Part shown: positions 60,142-64,000 of the stretch, in pieces
Layout: each line of letters starts with the position of its first letter
How positions within the stretch are numbered: position 1 is the first letter of the stretch
Assembly (NCBI GenBank): GCA_013146195.2
Contig: CM028380.1
Coordinates: 78,868,556 to 78,932,555, forward strand
Direction: 5' to 3'
Source: Codonopsis lanceolata
Taxonomy: Eukaryota; Streptophyta; Magnoliopsida; Asterales; Campanulaceae
DNA length: 64,000 nucleotides
Translations under genes and position numbers: made by a program
The notes under the pieces: generated by a model
The model's database searches: none
Told to the model about the DNA's origin: nothing
The model's input: the letters and a program-made list of their open reading frames with translations, nothing else

Positions 60142-60617
60142 GTAATACCCCGATAATTTTAGCTAAAATATTAATTTACGTTAATTAATATTACAATCGT
60201 TTTAGACCTATATAATTAATATCGTAACTGTGTTTAGATAATTTAATTACTTAGGACCCATTTAGTAACCTATTTGATTAAATTGGGCTTGGCCCACTTC
60301 CAATTATTATATTAAAGAATTAATTGAATTAACTGTAACTAAATTTAATATTGGGCCGGAGATTTTCGACTAGGGTTAGGAAATAAGTGTTAGGGTTTGA
60401 GAATATAAGGGTGATAGTATAGTGAAACCTCGGTATCACCAAAATAATAGAAGATAAATTGAAAACATAGAAAAGTAAATAGAAGGAAAGGCCGCGGCAG
60501 TAGTAAGAGAGAGAGAACCAAAAAAGGCGGCACATCCACCTTGGTAAGCTAGCAACCTCTTTCTTCTTTGATGTGTCGATAAGACACTACACATATAGAT
60601 AATGAGTTATGATTACA

Positions 60618-60676
<59 letters not shown>

Positions 60677-60856
60677 GTAATATCTACAATAACAATCATG
60701 ACCACACACACTAACTCACGCACATAACACACACACATCACATGCACTTAGTTTATAAATTGTTTATAAATCTGACATAGTAAGGATTTGACAAAAGAAA
60801 TATTATAAACTAAGTGCATGTGATAATGAGAGTTATGTGTGATCATGATTGTTAGA

Positions 60857-60914
<58 letters not shown>
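60142..60914 (+). repeat. Gypsy 3' LTR, first part, ending in TA runs and a palindrome
   Basis: 60142-60620 matches the 5' LTR (45559 onward, skipping its insertions), including the TATATAAGG-like AATATAAGGG near 60398. At 60621-60672 and 60862-60914 there are long (TA)n tracts. Between them a palindrome of about 70-base arms (60680-60752 and 60800-60868) pairs ACAATCATGACC with GATCATGATTGT and GCACTTAGTTTATAA with TTATAAACTAAGTGC. The 5' LTR at 50520-50580 keeps only one arm. Confidence 0.8.
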
Positions 60915-60915
<1 letters not shown>

Positions 60916-61800
60916 TAGTGATGCTCTCGTGCGTTGCACGGTTTGTACACTGGTATAAAATTATATACTCAATTAAAGTTGAAGAATATACAATTAAAAA
61001 GTTTAATATGAAAAAATAAAAAAAGTAAAAATTAAAATTAAAGATAGATCACATAAATTTAAAAAAGTAATTCTAAATTTATTTAAATATATTTCCTTAT
61101 TCAGAAAGGGATGATTGGATGAAATTCAACCATCTTCGTCATACGTTAAGTCAACAGCTGATAATAGACATGTGTCTTTAAATGACAAAATTTGATAGAG
61201 ATAATAATTTCAAATATTTCGTACTAATGTAGTAGCTATAAAAAAACGTTGGTTATTGAAAATATAAACATATAAAAATACATTTTATGTCCCCACATTC
61301 TCTTCCTTCTTCATACCTTGTTTTTATTCTTCTTCATTTTGTGTTTGTGTACGTGTATGATTCAAAATAAATTTACTTTTGTATTTGTGCTACTGTGCAT
61401 ATACTGTTTGATGAAAGGTCTAAATAGAAATTTGTTCGTTTTTAAATACCCTTTTTGAAACTTGATGCATCAATTTTGAATCACAATGTATCATTTGTAA
61501 ATTGTGATGCATCGATTTAGATGTGAGATATAGGTAAGATGCATTAATTTTGAATCATATGTTGATTGTGCACATGAAAGAAGAGAGATGAAGGTTTGGT
61601 ACATTATGATTTAAGGCGCGATGCATAAATTAGATTATGTAATTTAAATTGATGAATTGATTAAGTGATCCGTAGCGCACCTTCGGCTCATTAAGAGCCA
61701 TAGTCTTTTCGCTATAAAAATGTCCTTTTAGTTTAAAAAAAAACATTAAAAACGGTAGCGATTAAAATTTTTACATAGTAGACGGACCTGAATTTCTCCC
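60915..61800 (-). mobile_element. Helitron (non-autonomous) inserted in the 3' LTR TA tract
   Basis: The minus-strand 3' end is hairpin CGTGCAACGCACG (60928-60940), then AGAGCATCACTAG ending at 60915 before T. The interior is related to the Helitron at 46202-46838 (GATGCATCGATTTA..., GTGAGATAT, TTGAATCAT, and a shared GGTAGCGATTAAAA-like end). The 5' limit near 61790-61800 is estimated from where the two copies stop matching. Confidence 0.7.
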
Positions 61801-63721
61801 TAAAACAAACAACAACAAAAAGGACTAAAAATACTCAAAATTTCACGTTACCCAAATTTCTCAATTGATTCCATCCAAATTATTATTACTTTAATGAACA
61901 ATAAATAATACTCCAATTATAACCAATCTGGCCCAAAAAAATCCTAAGCACTTGTCATATAGATAAATAGTTTCTCACTCTCTAATCTAAAAACCCCACC
62001 CCACTTACTCTAACCTATATACACATCGTCCCACTCTCACTCTTACTCAATTAAGTCGTCTAAAAGGTCACCTTTCTTATTTTTATAACATTAAACCTAG
62101 GAAATTCCTCCTGTGAACATGGAGATAATGACTCTTCATCTCTTCAAACCCTTCGTTTCAAAAATTCGTCCCCCGAGTTTCCCCAACCAAAATAGAATCA
62201 TATCAAACCATTTCGTAGCAAAGTGCGTTAGAATTTTTTTTTTAATAAAGTATTCAATTTTGTATTTCGATTTTTTTAAATCTTAGAGCTTAATTTTACG
62301 TAGTTAACAGGAAAAAAAATGACTTATAATAAGATCCAAGCATTTATGTTTCTTTACCTAATTATTTTTTTAAATACGGTTTAAATAAGTCGAGACTTTT
62401 TTATATTTTCAGTATTTAACGTTATACAAGAATTTTTTTATATTTTGAGTATAGAAAAAATATAGATTTCGAATTTTTAGATTTGTATTTTGAAGATATA
62501 TTTTTTAACATTTTTATAATTTAAATACATCTATTTTAAATCACTTGTATCTAATGTAGTTGTTCACTTTAAAATTGGTCTCTTTGTAATCACTAATTTA
62601 TTTGTTTTTCGTCTCTACATTTCAAATTCCTTTGATTTAATTAGATTTTATTTATAAATGTTCATTATTCTGATTTGATAAAACCAAAATTGAGAAATTT
62701 GTAGTCACAGTGCATATTAATAAATAAATAAATATATATATATGTATTGGTTACCAATAAATCTGTATCAGTTTGAAGATCATTAAATTTTATTAAATTT
62801 ATCACATACACTTGAACATGAAGTTTATTAAATTATCATAATTTATTCCCTATATCTTTAATCCTAGGCATTGCATATGCTTAAGCTATTTATTGATTAC
62901 AAAGGTACCCTGAGAATTTAATAATTTCGCATATATAACTGTTTTCAGTTTATTGTAACTCGATGATCTCTATAAAAAGAGAGAAAACCAAGTACATGAG
63001 ATCCCAAGCAATCGAAATAAAAAGAATACCTTTATATAAAGATACCTTTACATTGTAAAATATACAATTTACACAAAAAAACCGTTGAGTTATCTAGGCT
63101 TACCCTTGGTCTGGCTGATGTCTCTAAGCAAAATGAGAGAGGGAGGCATTTTATATATATGTCTTCTTCTATATTGGTATGTTATCCTCAGTTGTTTTTT
63201 AGCAATGATGTTCAACAAACAAAATTGTAACAAATTTATAGTGGTTTTATCTTTGAAAACTGCTCGAGAAGAGAAAAGCTAAGGAACTGCCTAACTCCCT
63301 TAGGTGTCCAATTACAACCGAAGAAATTAATCTCCAATGATAATTCATGTAATTGTTTTGATAATTTATTCATTTATCATTCAATTGATAAGCGATTATT
63401 AAATTCAACAATTGAAATAAATAATTATTTATTAGCTCATTGAAATTTCAATATAGTTAAAAAAAAATCACAACTATTTTTATATTGCCGGATGTGAATG
63501 AGGTTGAAATAGTTTGGTATTTATGGTTGTTAATTGTCTCAAGTCAAAGAGAGAATGTCAAAAGTTTTCAGATTTATTTATCTAATTAATTTTTATTACA
63601 AATTTGTTTCATTTCTCAATGCATTAATGACACATATACAATGTAGAAGTGTTGTCATTTTTGGAAAGTGCATTTTGGCGAAAACTTTCTAAAAATCGCA
63701 CCTCTTCTTTTATATATGTAT

Positions 63722-63722
<1 letters not shown>
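61801..63722. other. 1.9 kb of AT-rich sequence within the Gypsy 3' LTR, origin unknown
   Basis: The LTR resumes at about 63786, so this block is inserted sequence (or an extension of the Helitron). Most of it is featureless. At 62119 an ATG opens a 40-codon frame (MEIMTLHLFKPFVSKIRPPS...) that is rich in Ser, Asn, Phe and Lys and has almost no acidic residues, like the start of an organelle-targeting peptide. It is preceded by pyrimidine-rich sequence with a TATATACAC. This could be a captured first exon, but no second exon was recognised. Confidence 0.35.
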
Positions 63723-63788
<66 letters not shown>

Positions 63789-64000
63789 ATGTGTTGTATG
63801 TGAAAATAGTGTGTGTCAATGTGTGTCTTTTGTGGGTGTGTTGTGTGCGTGAAGTCAATATGGGGGGTATTATATAGTACTATTATAGGACATATGTAAT
63901 AGAAAGTGGTGGTGTCAGGAGATAGATTGTCTAATGAAGAAGTAGGGCAGTTAATAGATTTGATGGGTTTTGGGTTATTTGAAACATAATTGATAAACAT
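63723..64000 (+). repeat. (TA)n tract and resumed Gypsy 3' LTR, cut by the window end
   Basis: 63723-63785 is (TA)n. 63786-64000 matches 50613-50821 (for example GTCAATATGGGGGGTATTAT in both) with few differences, continuing the same order as the 5' LTR. The open frame on the minus strand here is a translation of LTR and microsatellite sequence. Confidence 0.85.

Larger units (their letters stand above)
45559..64000 (+). mobile_element. Ty3/gypsy chromovirus-like retrotransposon, heavily nested, runs off the window
   Basis: The 5' LTR starts at 45559 (TGTAATACTCCGATAATTTT) and the 3' LTR at 60142 (TGTAATACCCCGATAATTTT), the latter preceded by the purine tract TTAAGGGAGTGAGAG. The last bases of the window (63786-64000) match 50613-50821 of the 5' LTR, so the 3' LTR continues past the end. 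The 5' LTR is split by three separate insertions and the 3' LTR by at least one. Internal genes are in the order gag, protease, RT, RNase H, integrase, so this is Ty3/gypsy. The C-terminal EATWELEEDM-like tail and the LTR start resemble Tekay/Del-type chromoviruses, an inference only. The element makes up the whole right third of the window. Confidence 0.9.

Noticed and set aside
60748..60939. Open frames with long Ile/Tyr runs over the TA tracts (also near 50568 and 63710)
   Set aside because: They are translations of (TA)n microsatellites and adjoining LTR sequence.
1..64000. tRNA, rRNA, CRISPR or phage-like systems
   Set aside because: No cloverleaf with proper boxes outside SINEs, no rRNA similarity and no spaced repeats of CRISPR type; the sequence is plant nuclear DNA.

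Overview
The window is nuclear DNA from a flowering plant. The evidence is spliced genes with GT-AG introns and AT-rich introns and spacers, a plant-type alanyl-tRNA synthetase with an organelle-targeting extension, and plant transposon families (Tourist, Stowaway, hAT and Mutator-like elements, Helitrons, Copia, a chromovirus-like Gypsy, L1-type LINEs, TRIM). The chimeric captured gene pieces (RPL7a, PPR) also fit a eudicot. The species cannot be fixed from the sequence alone. No RNA gene, CRISPR array or bacterial-type operon was seen.

Two host genes are intact. (1) A five-exon gene on the + strand (3132-7566) encodes a 471-residue protein of unknown function with a lysine-rich, probably nuclear, C-terminus. 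(2) A 23-exon gene on the - strand (42872 down to 14632) encodes a full-length alanyl-tRNA synthetase of 1024 residues. I traced every splice junction and the reading frame stays open throughout. Its 3.1 kb of coding sequence is spread over 28.2 kb because the introns are filled with transposons: a complete 6 kb LINE (intron 19), a 4.5 kb Copia that itself carries a LINE fragment (intron 6), a 3 kb truncated LINE (intron 5), a LINE tail 30 bp from a splice acceptor (intron 4) and a 304 bp TRIM (intron 3).

Layout: 1-3100, spacer with an hAT-type MITE and a long-TIR Mutator-like element next to the first gene. 3132-7566, gene 1 with a SINE in intron 1. 7.6-14.6 kb, spacer with a Stowaway MITE, a 3.2 kb hAT-type element carrying captured pieces of RPL7a and PPR genes, and a Helitron-like end. 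14.6-42.9 kb, the AlaRS gene. 42.9-45.5 kb, its promoter side and Helitron-like repeats. 45.56 kb to the window end, one degenerate Gypsy retrotransposon whose LTRs and pol have been targets for at least seven later insertions.

The Gypsy is a nested stack that can be ordered in time. Its 5' LTR holds a 3.6 kb Mutator-like element built around a 22 bp minisatellite, which was then hit by a Helitron and two Tourist MITEs. The same LTR also holds an 839 bp hAT and a 2.45 kb non-autonomous LTR element. An 856 bp hAT splits the end of pol, and a Helitron lies in the 3' LTR. Most of these boundaries are supported by target-site duplications read directly from the sequence. Catalytic residues of the Gypsy, Copia and LINE proteins are mutated, so none of these copies looks autonomous.
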